Source: Candidatus Thorarchaeota archaeon
GTDB lineage: Archaea > Asgardarchaeota > Thorarchaeia > Thorarchaeales > Thorarchaeaceae
Assembly: GCA_016840855.1 (NCBI GenBank)
Contig: JAEORO010000184.1
Coordinates: forward strand, 1 to 53,750
Direction: 5' to 3'
DNA: 53,750 bases
The notes beneath the pieces are model-generated. The model was not told the DNA's origin. It made no database searches and saw only the letters and a list, made by a program, of their open reading frames with translations. The number at the start of each line of letters is the position of its first letter. The stretch's first letter is position 1. The position numbers were made by a program, and so were the translations under genes. This document shows, piece after piece, positions 29,501 through 35,121 of the stretch.

Positions 29501-32223
29501 TTGGCTTTGGAAACCAAGTTGCTGTCTATGAGATGAAGCATTCTACAAACGGAACCGAATTCATGAGTTATGATGAAGCCTGGTTATCAGATCCATTTGA
29601 TAATCCAATTACTGGTGTGAGTGTGTATGATACAAATGGGAATGGTTGGGAAGAGATTGGTATTTCGTCTAAACAGGGTGATGTGTACATCTATGAGTAT
29701 ATTGATCCCTCCGAAGGAGCGATAACTCTTTGGTATTCAGAGCAGTCTTGGACCTACCCAGCAAATGGTGACCAAGACACGTTGATAGATGGTCTCTTGT
29801 ATCCAGACTTGCTTCAAGCTTATGACTTGGATCAGGATGGTAGAGATGAGATAATCTTAGCGTCTTATGACCTAGGCATAATCGAAGCAATCGATGAATA
29901 TGGCATTCAAATCTGGGAAAATGCTGGTAATGCAACCGACGGGTTCTCAAATGTTATCCTGAGCGATCTTAATGTCGATGGCATCCCTGAGATAGTCTGT
30001 ACCTCTAAGGATTCAAACCTGTATATCTTTAATGTAACAACAGGAAATCTAGCGTGGAGCTACATAGATGCTAGTAGCCCGCTAGTTTCAGTGATTTCGG
30101 GTGATCTCACAGGTGATAATTTCCCTGAAATTATCTTCACTGATGAGAGTGGGTACATTCATGTGATTAACTCCACAGGCAATCTCCTAGGTAGCTATTC
30201 CACTGGTGGAACCTACATATTCCGTTTAGCACTCGGGAATTTCACTGACGTTCCAGGAAAGCAGCTTGCCTACGTTGCGTACAATGAAACACTCGTTGTA
30301 ATGGATCCACTTAATGGAACCATCTACTACAAGAGTCCTGATAGCACAGCAACTCCATATGCAACATTTGTACCCTACGACTTCAACAACGATGGGTTTG
30401 AGGACATTGTGTTTGTACGGCAAAAGATACACATACTTGATGTATGCACAGGTATAGTCTATTATAACTCAACGACAGATCTAGGTTGGCCCCATGAAGT
30501 TTACGTTTATGACTTCGATGGTGACAACTCAACAGAGATTCTAACTCTGACATTTGACCAAGGTCTATACCTGGAAGAAGTCGCATCTAGAAGCCTTCAG
30601 TGGCACTACGATCTTGATACAGAGAACCATGTTATTTGGGATCTCGCCTTCGGAAATGCGGGTGGTTCCGGAGCACTTGACATATTTGTTGGTGCATCCG
30701 TATATCTTGGTGATGTAGGGATTGTAGCTGCAATCGATGGGAAGAATGGAATACCATTGTGGTTCAACTTCACTGGTGGTGATCTCGGTGAGATCATCGG
30801 TGTAAAGTTGAATGGTGCAGGCTATGATTCCCTTGTAGCTTGGGATATGCAGAATGAACAACTCATCGCAGTCACGGGCGTTGAACCAACTGAATACATA
30901 GTGACACCAGCTTATGAGAAGCATGACCTCTATTGGCAAATGGATGCTAGCACCGTTTATGGTGTCTGGGTAGACAATATTGATGGAATAGATCTTGACG
31001 AGATTATTGTCGCGGGCCGAAACAAAGATGGGAAGTACAGTCTTGCTCTCGTTGAAGGCTCAACGATGGAGGTTAGATGGAACATCACCTTTGATGTCAA
31101 GATATCTGCTATTCAGATTGGCTACATTAGTGACTGGACAACCAAGGATCTTGCTGTTTGGTCTGGACTACGCGATGTCTATGTCATGGATGGCCTGGAT
31201 GGTAAGGAGCTAATCCACATAAAAGCACCAGACACCCATGAAATCAAAGGCATTCAAGTTGCAGATTTCAGCAGCGCGGCTGGTAATGACTTTGAGGAAA
31301 TTGCTGTCTTGATCCGACAGTGGTCAGGTGGCAGTGAGGTATACATAGAATGGTACGATGAAGCAGGTAATGTTCTATATAACACCAAGGCAGATGGCTT
31401 TACATCGACTGCAACTTCATATTACATGGTAGTTGGTAATTTCAGAGGAGGCAGTACCGCAGATATAGCAATAGGAGCAACTTTGTTCAGTGCTCGTATC
31501 TATAATGGTGGAAATGGAGCTCTCTGGACAACAGTATCACCTTCATCAACCTATGGTCTGGTATCGGGTGATTTCAATGGCGACGGGTCTGGTGACTTAG
31601 CTGTAATGGACTCAGGAGATGACATTCATATGTTCGAGTTCGTTGGCGGTGGCAGCATGACTCTCAATTTCGCCACTGGTGCAGTGAGAGAGTTCTTTGC
31701 TGGAGACCTCTATAATAACGACACTGTAGATGAACTCGTTGTCAATCTTGAAAGATATGGCGCAATTGCGTATAGCTTTGCTGGGACAGAGGTCTGGAGA
31801 TACAATGCTCCATTGGTGTTGGGAGGCAAAGACACTCACATCATTCTCGAGGACATGAATGCTGATGGATGGACTGACCTTGTTCTAACCAACAAGGAAT
31901 ACATCAACGTTGTTGATGGACCTTCTGCTCGACTTATGTGGCATTACTGGAAGGATGACCTCAGAAGCAATTTTGACCCAAGAGTTGGATACATCTATAG
32001 TTCATCAGGTAGGGATGTGCTATGTTATGGCTACAATCTGGTTTACGTTGTAGCTCATGATATTACTGCTCCACCAGTACCTCTTGCTGCATTTCTCTAT
32101 CAGCCAAATGCAGTATATGTACCTCTTGATTTAGCTCTCTTTCTTGGGCTTGTCTGCTTCCAGCTTCTAGTGGTTGGTATTCCATACTCGAAGATGGTTT
32201 GGATACGGAGAAGAAGAAAATAG
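17578..32223 (+). CDS. giant 4,881-residue surface protein: helical/beta module, TSP3 calcium repeats, two central membrane helices, FG-GAP propellers, C-terminal anchor
   Basis: Signal peptide (residues 1-32, cut after VWA). Residues 33-297 are an unrecognised polar domain. Residues 298-880 are a run of hydrophobic amphipathic helices, and 890-1160 alternate as amphipathic strands. Residues 1178-1975 hold 26 thrombospondin-type-3 loops such as DTDGDGLSD. A beta domain leads to a membrane helix (about 2097-2121), a Lys/Ser-rich stretch of about 60 residues and a second helix (about 2182-2204). Then come some 2,600 residues with about 20 FG-GAP-type loops (DIDGDGNGELIIGD, DFDRDGDLDFIIS) and a sialidase-like BNR stretch near 3700-3900. 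The end is a membrane helix (about 4850-4873) with RRRRK. The frame is open throughout. GAGGAGGAG precedes ATG 17578; ATG 17584 is equally placed. Likely roles are adhesion, surface scaffold or surface hydrolase, all inferred. Confidence 0.93.
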   Translation: MHMNRRLRRIQLVSVIFITMMLVGFIPQVVWAGEMMQEEEPIFRDPLAKYEIDPVYIFYDPTNKLLRTIAENVHQVLAFRLEHIEMVSICEWTKLQCELLAEPWIAIYALSSDLRSVHFNDFNVTWSEFYGLLAQHENTEHIVGMGNTLSLEQYLGETDINIRTSQAEQVDGLLLAFYDMWTIHEAVSTRAHISSDYENAAGDLRTIALKIYGDNFGMFFERAIEPIDAVGEIDENDLNRRNEEMWERHAPTIEPTFYQMSDEGKLIEIDEEELPEDFSPAIKISTASEVSSSDYILGEIPLLSALRGPIGEIIDVLLSVLGDSGSTVISIPTDLIETIKGLFEVLEPIIGIVKDFDLESPLKSIIQAIANEFPFMAEFKDYLNIILKALFNFRGDLESILGIVGELISVLLPDSVPQIAKDFIGQILGTENGLWDIISQVVSEGKGVFDTIFSFFTKNTLQAFLNKTLAATLGMTSGQVSTLLPRVISFVEATLDFLTGKDFVKFVETIGSDLLGSILSVTGLSDAVDKVMSIVKMGMSAFKLLDEFDTTTFLQFGVEMLNEIVGPSNIPGGAEDLAKQMMAVIKTFQEGAFSDINGFKSQISSILDSATSGVTQAIKDVIRDTMTMLTGFFNGAFDKNQLPDLFEIAANLINEVIGGGDAAQVIDALNSAVKPLMGLIALVSDNDALKNMISKTASNFASELSNAPTMIKNVLSYLDVEDVISGLPGSEDVLDTAGQIVGGIITMIQGIKGQSFQGIMQSVLMAAGSLVGTLPAFDDVPIDAFLKLLQSFFPDAFGLSKDDMPSSTEVISEILGYAEGLLGSGFDESMLEDTLEFFMDIKDIFTNGVKWLLGKVFDWLSGLINPVLEDIESTIEGLFAGLDDLLGFSGKFPIGLGDWSLFDLEYALGIKANFAIDLNPIFDMIVSMIFDAREVFSTDNIGDFFKTILSFFEISPQFYAELGIGGFDTEKNALMKTMLTSLGLKLSFEGSAKFVVNLFTFKGGMFEWDNFFKIVEWGLHIKIHIGKVFTLLDFLTAGVGGGALNAVAEFLGLDMITIEVYFEIALDIVKKAATAIAPEVSSMTLTIIFGLSLHIPIELIIVAITIDGTLEIILTFFQDFADPAPMKITLRLIFTLKVKFRFLFFSDSATFSWEPGGPWDLSPNKGETEYKESGVGFDTDGDGLSDAFENSTPGLDFTKADTDGDGANDKLEFQTMKTDHTNPDSDGDGLLDGREWDLGTNPMRQDTDWDDVDDYKEVEVYGTNPLEQDTDGDGLTDAYEIYTKLDISNVTPTVTEVIIGGESFNDRTDPLNPDTDGDGLLDGDEGPMGAFYGDPSLYNATEDSSSESGWAMDPNPLFFNGGFTHPLDADTDDDSALQLYNGVVDSQAYLFLKDMNDGAEVAGFWIIVYDEEGEPENKHVFTNPCNPDTDGDTGVTDRTPQPGMWLNSDGYELAQTPPTDPTDGDSDDDGILDGLEGVLNPYSNHTNPNDPDTDDDGLFDLQEILLGSDPREQDTDGDMISDGDEFYIFFTNPNVWDSDFDGLGDGEEVFIWHTNPLTDDSDADKIYDGVEVLIFGSDPMDDDSDNDGLTDYEEIYVYYTDPFDYDTDDDLLSDGEEIEIYNCDPLSWDTDRDSITEPNELGEMTFPLSDYQEAKGFYIYKMDESGVMYQEWVFTNITQSDTDEDGLSDAMELYLASGKIPWLDPIPLDPTNKDTDHDFIPDGTEMAIENVSGLIYPYRAMTLVFRYNTSPVDRDTDDDLLIDYQEVLVFNTNPANNDTDNDGITDWWETWVYNTSALYNDTDGDELYDNEETLVEVWPYGPWPPSNWSIGMGTEEMLAYAGASSFALAEESPILQYVPAQAIYGTLATDPDCDDDWLPDGSEVNFYHTDPLDDDSDNDGTPDTLEFDTDFDGLQDGLEFQLKLYRTGGGILDQDSDGDGVSDGAEYYIYGTDPASVDTDGDGYPDGLEIAIGTDPLTATTPTEYEEAIAVSRGEASMDVLMPLAVVNNAQTVDVNVLNYTSFKSMKFRYNTSDGWSTNYTMTYNPATMTWVYTDMQWDVGTYELQVFAVDYSDDDHMAVRIFKVAATPTYPEPISPLVYLAIGLGLGAFLILFLLYGMPLIVRYMKKRGKEPDEKPPELAALTEDVSEESSEKSTKKKTSSSKKETKGKTPKKKSGKGSSSLALMFLAMTFLGMLLVSSFGYVPSMPMRGMEDDTSLYDEYPAGWEDLPPELQGQIAEMFNPTVQKMPSDQDIGQVLGDRVNDYALNYEPWRSKAAIHAVAYDEGTGFLALGGGYLYDNQIHVFRLNTETKLWDKVWDTGDSVFQSDVMALDFGDTDLNNLIEIVAGCSDGYVYVFEQRHLYDPYANTENQFDHVWTSPKMFRVFALKVDDVDRDYRPDIIAGGWDGKLHLFEYDNHSGYPFVEEHWITYDEVATLSVGDKIYSLETGDTNYNGLPEIICGTRDGTVYVFENDGVTIMINGQPFPLIYDNHYYLNWTSENYTWTPIQSMAVGELDNTPGDEIVLIAQGQGVFTLEWNPTKHTYDYQKVYRDFKPWETFGFWGLDNYVDRIIYAHNVTYHDPINPSIIENEPIQYVWNDILEIFEPDASVYPYNSGMAGPVHLTAGALDGNFSNFNAFLVGVDNATAILDFGLDEEGTGGANSNDDLVIYFKSGTDLGHLGSDFWFYISQDGTDWELIPSDKFYPGTDVVGVDVDDALSKRRWDWFRYAKIMVNNSGFYQINGIELTQVYNTLTDALSVTVGPLRLDGMSYLQGLDEPIKIIVGSVTGEINAIMYNSSTYKYDVIYDSGDDSFYTFGANIWDMVYVGNEPDVPTWNWQYGMPWTPDGGTTYNSWSYATLNPWLYGGATFNYLMGTNEGQIRAFTVPDVVPVASPPELDFTTQVYLNNINIDLPLEGWQSVSVEAPFFMNGYELANQYSVWPFIALGLYNPSISIESIPLTTEEDAPSRATVAFYYRDSDTQPFNHRINLYEMDTTGELTELINLAKAEPKMDFADFDRDGDLDFIISNGYVQMARNMWYEDESLNFTLVRGYFDEINSKETSKIWGQPEMVDIDSDGDLDIILSYANSMGATCWINEGTAEDPVWVEDKKIMSNPLPDTNMKYQNFTDIRIVPKLGGYVSGYTLERWYEFWGWDMDFDWTLAGYREWNQRIAWAAPEFDTTESYIVASYPRVAQLDFSLMSGGLVGYEIYSNIGFHIHESWSNDADLKEWTLSIATGDIDGDGNGELIIGDYDNNVYAFEHLTKNNYKRMFRSFDLNHTEVTDVSPYLYEELEGISGDFNRRIWDHAKHLVADVDLDQDGLKEIIVASNLQIYVFEDAGLYGGDLLTYQYSIDLRDSAWADRDEFIDLVTEITAMAAGDDLDYNGELELAVAAGPYLFIYNIPVGEFDGFEDKEFFVTSPALEGRYYLVGNPELPEFRYYYINAITLCDTDQDGYKEVLIGGIKDTRLIRQDGFVHLYECQGGTFYKVWEAPDEVTYWNPISVLTLDDQDMDGAQEIVIGHTNGFDLWEWIEGTDSKYQKVEYVTASPNYPVVPLRSTAYDTGDFPDSATTERSIKDMAKGVYGAMVNWTLMVYENGKEIWYKWYSEVADDWLPGAKWMDLAGLAYTTNFSTIISETRPSVLIPANGDIYASWEVWDSGGQHYIALCWGDVSAGLWHGPILWPDTYGIIPIGQTSYDRYYPSLFEYDSGNIGIVFMYDAWNAFTGNVYGRVGAAYAAKDLSSGWTNRHPDFNDKTYFQAHDVDVVELSDGDFAIAMSAVYTRSSKADIDVWVVVGNSNFNFTGANPHQATTSYDDEMFVSVEELESDEHAIVVTYESIGVELEDRIGMVSSTTKGREWSLQETLNTIPRYISRTEMPGGYVYYYIEGSPFAIYQLSIFSPTVVARDGAGFLYAATFSYKVYIPPGVITDKGIWLCVHDIVYGFNPQSDWTLNHLRDVIDLDVGDTDSDGRREVVVGFGNQVAVYEMKHSTNGTEFMSYDEAWLSDPFDNPITGVSVYDTNGNGWEEIGISSKQGDVYIYEYIDPSEGAITLWYSEQSWTYPANGDQDTLIDGLLYPDLLQAYDLDQDGRDEIILASYDLGIIEAIDEYGIQIWENAGNATDGFSNVILSDLNVDGIPEIVCTSKDSNLYIFNVTTGNLAWSYIDASSPLVSVISGDLTGDNFPEIIFTDESGYIHVINSTGNLLGSYSTGGTYIFRLALGNFTDVPGKQLAYVAYNETLVVMDPLNGTIYYKSPDSTATPYATFVPYDFNNDGFEDIVFVRQKIHILDVCTGIVYYNSTTDLGWPHEVYVYDFDGDNSTEILTLTFDQGLYLEEVASRSLQWHYDLDTENHVIWDLAFGNAGGSGALDIFVGASVYLGDVGIVAAIDGKNGIPLWFNFTGGDLGEIIGVKLNGAGYDSLVAWDMQNEQLIAVTGVEPTEYIVTPAYEKHDLYWQMDASTVYGVWVDNIDGIDLDEIIVAGRNKDGKYSLALVEGSTMEVRWNITFDVKISAIQIGYISDWTTKDLAVWSGLRDVYVMDGLDGKELIHIKAPDTHEIKGIQVADFSSAAGNDFEEIAVLIRQWSGGSEVYIEWYDEAGNVLYNTKADGFTSTATSYYMVVGNFRGGSTADIAIGATLFSARIYNGGNGALWTTVSPSSTYGLVSGDFNGDGSGDLAVMDSGDDIHMFEFVGGGSMTLNFATGAVREFFAGDLYNNDTVDELVVNLERYGAIAYSFAGTEVWRYNAPLVLGGKDTHIILEDMNADGWTDLVLTNKEYINVVDGPSARLMWHYWKDDLRSNFDPRVGYIYSSSGRDVLCYGYNLVYVVAHDITAPPVPLAAFLYQPNAVYVPLDLALFLGLVCFQLLVVGIPYSKMVWIRRRRK

Positions 32224-32250
32224 AAAAGAGAACCAGTGTGCTTGTGGAAA

Positions 32251-32274
32251 GTTGGCTCTATTTTCAGAGCCAAC
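32251..32274 (+). terminator. stem-loop after the giant gene
   Basis: Perfect 9-base arms GTTGGCTCT and AGAGCCAAC around a 6-base loop ATTTTC, beginning 28 bases after the stop. No U-run follows. It may protect the 3' end of the very long mRNA or end transcription before the exporter gene. Confidence 0.65.
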
Positions 32275-32399
32275 AACCCTAGGTCGCTTCATGAGATTGA
32301 GCATACAAAAGGTGCGCTAGTACAGAAATTCAGAGACCATATACTAACCCTTAAACACCACAAAATCTCGTCTGTTGAAATATCAGAAGGAGAATAAAT

Positions 32400-33149
32400 T
32401 TGGACAGTTCTGTTCTAATATTAGCTGGATTAGTAGGGTTAATTGCAGGACTCGCTAGTGGGTTCTTTGGAATTGGAGGCGGATCCATAAGAATACCACT
32501 TCTGAATCTGATAGGATTTACATTAATTGCGTCATTTGGAATGAATCTAATTTCTCTTCCAGTATCAAGTCTTATAGGAGCCATAACTCAAAGGCAGAAC
32601 ATTGACCTTCATATTGGCTCATCCATGATTCTTGGAGGGATAATAGGAACAATAATTGGCACATTGATAGCTTTCAATCTTGCCACCTCTCCAATACTTC
32701 TAGCAATTATTTTCCTTCTTGTGTCTATTTTATCAATTATTGGAATGAATTTACGATATCTAGCACCAAAAAAGTCAGAAACCCTTTCACCATCATTCAA
32801 CAACTTGGTTTCAGGAACACTTGTTTTTAATATCCTTACAGGGATGCGAGGAGGTAGTGAAGGTTCATTGTTTGTTCCCCTACAAAGATTCCTCAATGTC
32901 GAAATGCACAAAGCAATAGCAACGGCGTTGTTTGCTGCAGTTTTCACCTCAGTTGTTGGCGTCGTGCTTTATTGGAGCTATGGGAACCTATTGCTTCTCC
33001 CTGGGTTCATTGTACTTGTTGGGTCTGCTATTGGTTCTCATATAGGAAGTCGATTCTCTCTCGAAACAAAGTCGAAATGGTTAGAGGTTGGTCTCACATC
33101 TTTGATTCTTATACTGGCTGGAATTCCTCTAGTGCAAGTCCTCATCTAG
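32400..33149 (+). CDS. TauE/SafE family membrane transporter
   Basis: A protein of 249 residues with about eight transmembrane helices in two related halves. The first half shows GLASGFFGIGGGSIRIPLL, the family signature; the second repeats a related loop near TGMRGGSEGSLFVPLQ. Members export sulfite, sulfonates or other small organic anions, and the substrate here is unknown. The start is TTG 32400, fixed by GGAG seven bases upstream. It has its own gap from the giant gene and is probably monocistronic. Confidence 0.88.
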   Translation: MDSSVLILAGLVGLIAGLASGFFGIGGGSIRIPLLNLIGFTLIASFGMNLISLPVSSLIGAITQRQNIDLHIGSSMILGGIIGTIIGTLIAFNLATSPILLAIIFLLVSILSIIGMNLRYLAPKKSETLSPSFNNLVSGTLVFNILTGMRGGSEGSLFVPLQRFLNVEMHKAIATALFAAVFTSVVGVVLYWSYGNLLLLPGFIVLVGSAIGSHIGSRFSLETKSKWLEVGLTSLILILAGIPLVQVLI

Positions 33150-33243
33150 TCACCTAATCAAGAGTAATAGCTAGATTATAGCTCGCTAGCATTGAGAGAA
33201 GAAATGAAAAATAACTGCCTCTGAGGTAGGAACGGGGTTTTCG

Positions 33244-34041
33244 ATGGTTGACCATAATGGTATCTTGGTACGCAGAGCAGAAGATAGAGATGTTAAAATC
33301 CTTACACAGCTATGCAAGAGAGCATTTGATTCTGACAAGGATGTGGGTTCTCCAGGTCCAGGAGGACCTCCAGGATATGACTCAATTGAATGGAATGCAA
33401 ATCTGATTCACAATCAATATTTGCGATACTACAAGATTCTCTTTGAAGACAGCATTGTTGGAGGTTTCATCGCTGGAGATAGAGGACCCGGATATCAGGT
33501 ATGCGAGAGAATCTGGGTTGACCCGGATCATATGAGAAAAGGTATTGGAGCGAGGACCTTTGAGCTGGTTGAGGAAGGATATCCTGCTGCGGATTTATGG
33601 GCTTTGGGAACACCAGAGTGGAACACAAGAACAAATTCATTCTATAAGAAAATTGGATTTTCAATCATAGGAAAAACACATGATTATCCAACATGGAATG
33701 GGAATTATTACGAAAAGAGAATATCAAATAGATTCCCACAAGCTATGTCAACAATAGAGAATCTTCGCAAAGGTCTAAACCAAGTTGTTGTTGAAGGATT
33801 TGTCGACCATATGCCAAATGCACGAACTGTCACATCAAGAAAAACTGGTGAAGCATTGAAGGTTGTAAATACTTCTTTGAGAGATGACACGGGATCAATC
33901 AATCTTGTTCTTTGGAATGATCAAATTAGGCAGGTTAAAGCAGGAACAAAATTACGGATAGAGAACGGATATGTAAAAGATTACCTAGATGAGCTCCAAT
34001 TAGGTATTGGCGCATGGAGAATAATAATCACCTTACTCTGA
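33244..34041 (+). CDS. GNAT acetyltransferase fused to an OB-fold nucleic-acid-binding domain
   Basis: Residues 1-155 are a GNAT domain: ERIWVDPDHMRKGIGARTFE contains the acetyl-CoA loop (R-K-G100-I-G102-A), and NTRTNSFYKKIGFSIIGKT is the C-terminal motif. Residues about 180-265 are an OB-fold like those of archaeal/eukaryotic SSB proteins of the SOSS-B/hSSB1 type: VVVEGFVDHMPNART, then LRDDTGSINLVLWNDQI, then GTKLRIENGYVKDYLDELQL. I know of no standard protein with this pairing. An acetyltransferase acting on or near single-stranded nucleic acid is the natural inference. GGGGT lies before the ATG. The next gene encodes a small translation-factor-like protein in the same direction. Confidence 0.87.
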   Translation: MVDHNGILVRRAEDRDVKILTQLCKRAFDSDKDVGSPGPGGPPGYDSIEWNANLIHNQYLRYYKILFEDSIVGGFIAGDRGPGYQVCERIWVDPDHMRKGIGARTFELVEEGYPAADLWALGTPEWNTRTNSFYKKIGFSIIGKTHDYPTWNGNYYEKRISNRFPQAMSTIENLRKGLNQVVVEGFVDHMPNARTVTSRKTGEALKVVNTSLRDDTGSINLVLWNDQIRQVKAGTKLRIENGYVKDYLDELQLGIGAWRIIITLL

Positions 34042-34167
34042 ATCAACGCTTTGTGTGAGATTTGTATGTATTAAGTCGAGTTTCATTAGCTAGGAAATCT
34101 AAAAATTCTTGCTGACGAAGGACTTTTCTGATTGATTGTGACAACCAGTAATGCGGGTGCTTACAAT

Positions 34168-34422
34168 ATGGGAGAGAAGAAGCAAATAGGAATCATTACG
34201 CGATACTTTCACAAGATAGGTGTTGCAGCCATCATGCTTGATGATAAACTCAGTGTTGGTAACAAAATCCGCATCGAAGGAGCAACCACCGATTTGGAAA
34301 TGACCATTAGATCAATGCAAGTTGACAGGGAAAATATTGAATCTGGAAGGAAGGGTCAAGAGATTGCTATCAAAGTTCCAGATAGGGTTAGGGAAAAAGA
34401 TATCGTCTATCTTGCAGAGTAG
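34168..34422 (+). CDS. small protein with EF-Tu domain 2-like fold
   Basis: About 84 residues that match the beta-barrel domain 2 of translational GTPases: GIITRYFHKIGVAAIML, then LSVGNKIRIEGATTDLEMTI, then RKGQEIAIKVPDRVREKDIVY. There is no GTPase domain. Such stand-alone 'elongation factor-like' proteins are common in archaea and their function is not known. I choose ATG 34168; the open frame extends upstream to TTG 34132, but that adds only low-complexity residues. Confidence 0.8.
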   Translation: MGEKKQIGIITRYFHKIGVAAIMLDDKLSVGNKIRIEGATTDLEMTIRSMQVDRENIESGRKGQEIAIKVPDRVREKDIVYLAE

Positions 34423-34476
34423 AATTCGCAGGTATCGAAAGAGCCAGACACTCGATCATCAGAAAAAGTTTTGAAT

Positions 34477-35052
34477 CTAGTCCTTCTTTTGAATTCTGAC
34501 ACCATCTCTCGATATGAGCTGGTCGCCATCTCCCGCAATAATATTCTCATACCTTGAAAATACAAATAGGAGATCTGACAGTCTGTTTAGATATCCTAAG
34601 ACATTTGGATCAACATTTGATACCTTTGAAAGCGTGAGAACTCTTCTTTCAGCCCTTCGGCAAATTGTTCTGCAAATATGTAGATATGCGCCTGCATCAG
34701 AACCTCCAGGGATAACAAAATTTGTCAGTAATGGCAATTCTTCTGAGAGTTCATCTGCAAGTTTCTCAATTTTCTCAACATCTACATGTAAGACCTTTCT
34801 GACATTTTTATTTGCCATGCCGCTATCCGTAGATGCTAATTCAGCATTGATATAGAATAGGAGTATCTGAATATCATGAATATAGGTTCCTATTCTCTCT
34901 GAAGAATGTCTTTTTGCTAAGCCAAGAAATGAGTTTAGTTCATCAACTGTGCCATATGCCTCTACTCTGCTGTCATCCTTATCTATTCGTTCTCCAGACC
35001 AGAGACTTGTCTGTCCCTTATCACCAGCACGTGTGTAAATTCGTTTTGACAA
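34477..35052 (-). CDS. pduO: cob(I)alamin adenosyltransferase, PduO type
   Basis: Transfers the adenosyl group of ATP to cob(I)alamin to make adenosylcobalamin. The ATP loop near the N-terminus is RIYTRAGDKGQTSLWSG. The second conserved region is EAYGTVDELNSFLG, and the C-terminal CRTICRRAERRVLTLS and LNRLSDLLFVFSRYEN complete the trimeric PduO/MMAB family signature. TTG 35052 is preferred because GGTGG lies four bases upstream and family proteins begin here; ATG 35106 would add 18 unrelated-looking residues. No cobalamin-dependent enzyme lies in the window. It lies just downstream of the BtrH-like gene on the same strand. Confidence 0.94.
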   Translation of the reverse strand: MSKRIYTRAGDKGQTSLWSGERIDKDDSRVEAYGTVDELNSFLGLAKRHSSERIGTYIHDIQILLFYINAELASTDSGMANKNVRKVLHVDVEKIEKLADELSEELPLLTNFVIPGGSDAGAYLHICRTICRRAERRVLTLSKVSNVDPNVLGYLNRLSDLLFVFSRYENIIAGDGDQLISRDGVRIQKKD

Positions 35053-35121
35053 ACAACCACCAAGCTTTGAGTTTAATTCACCTAAATGATTAGGCACACC
35101 ATACATGAAAATAGATCGCTT

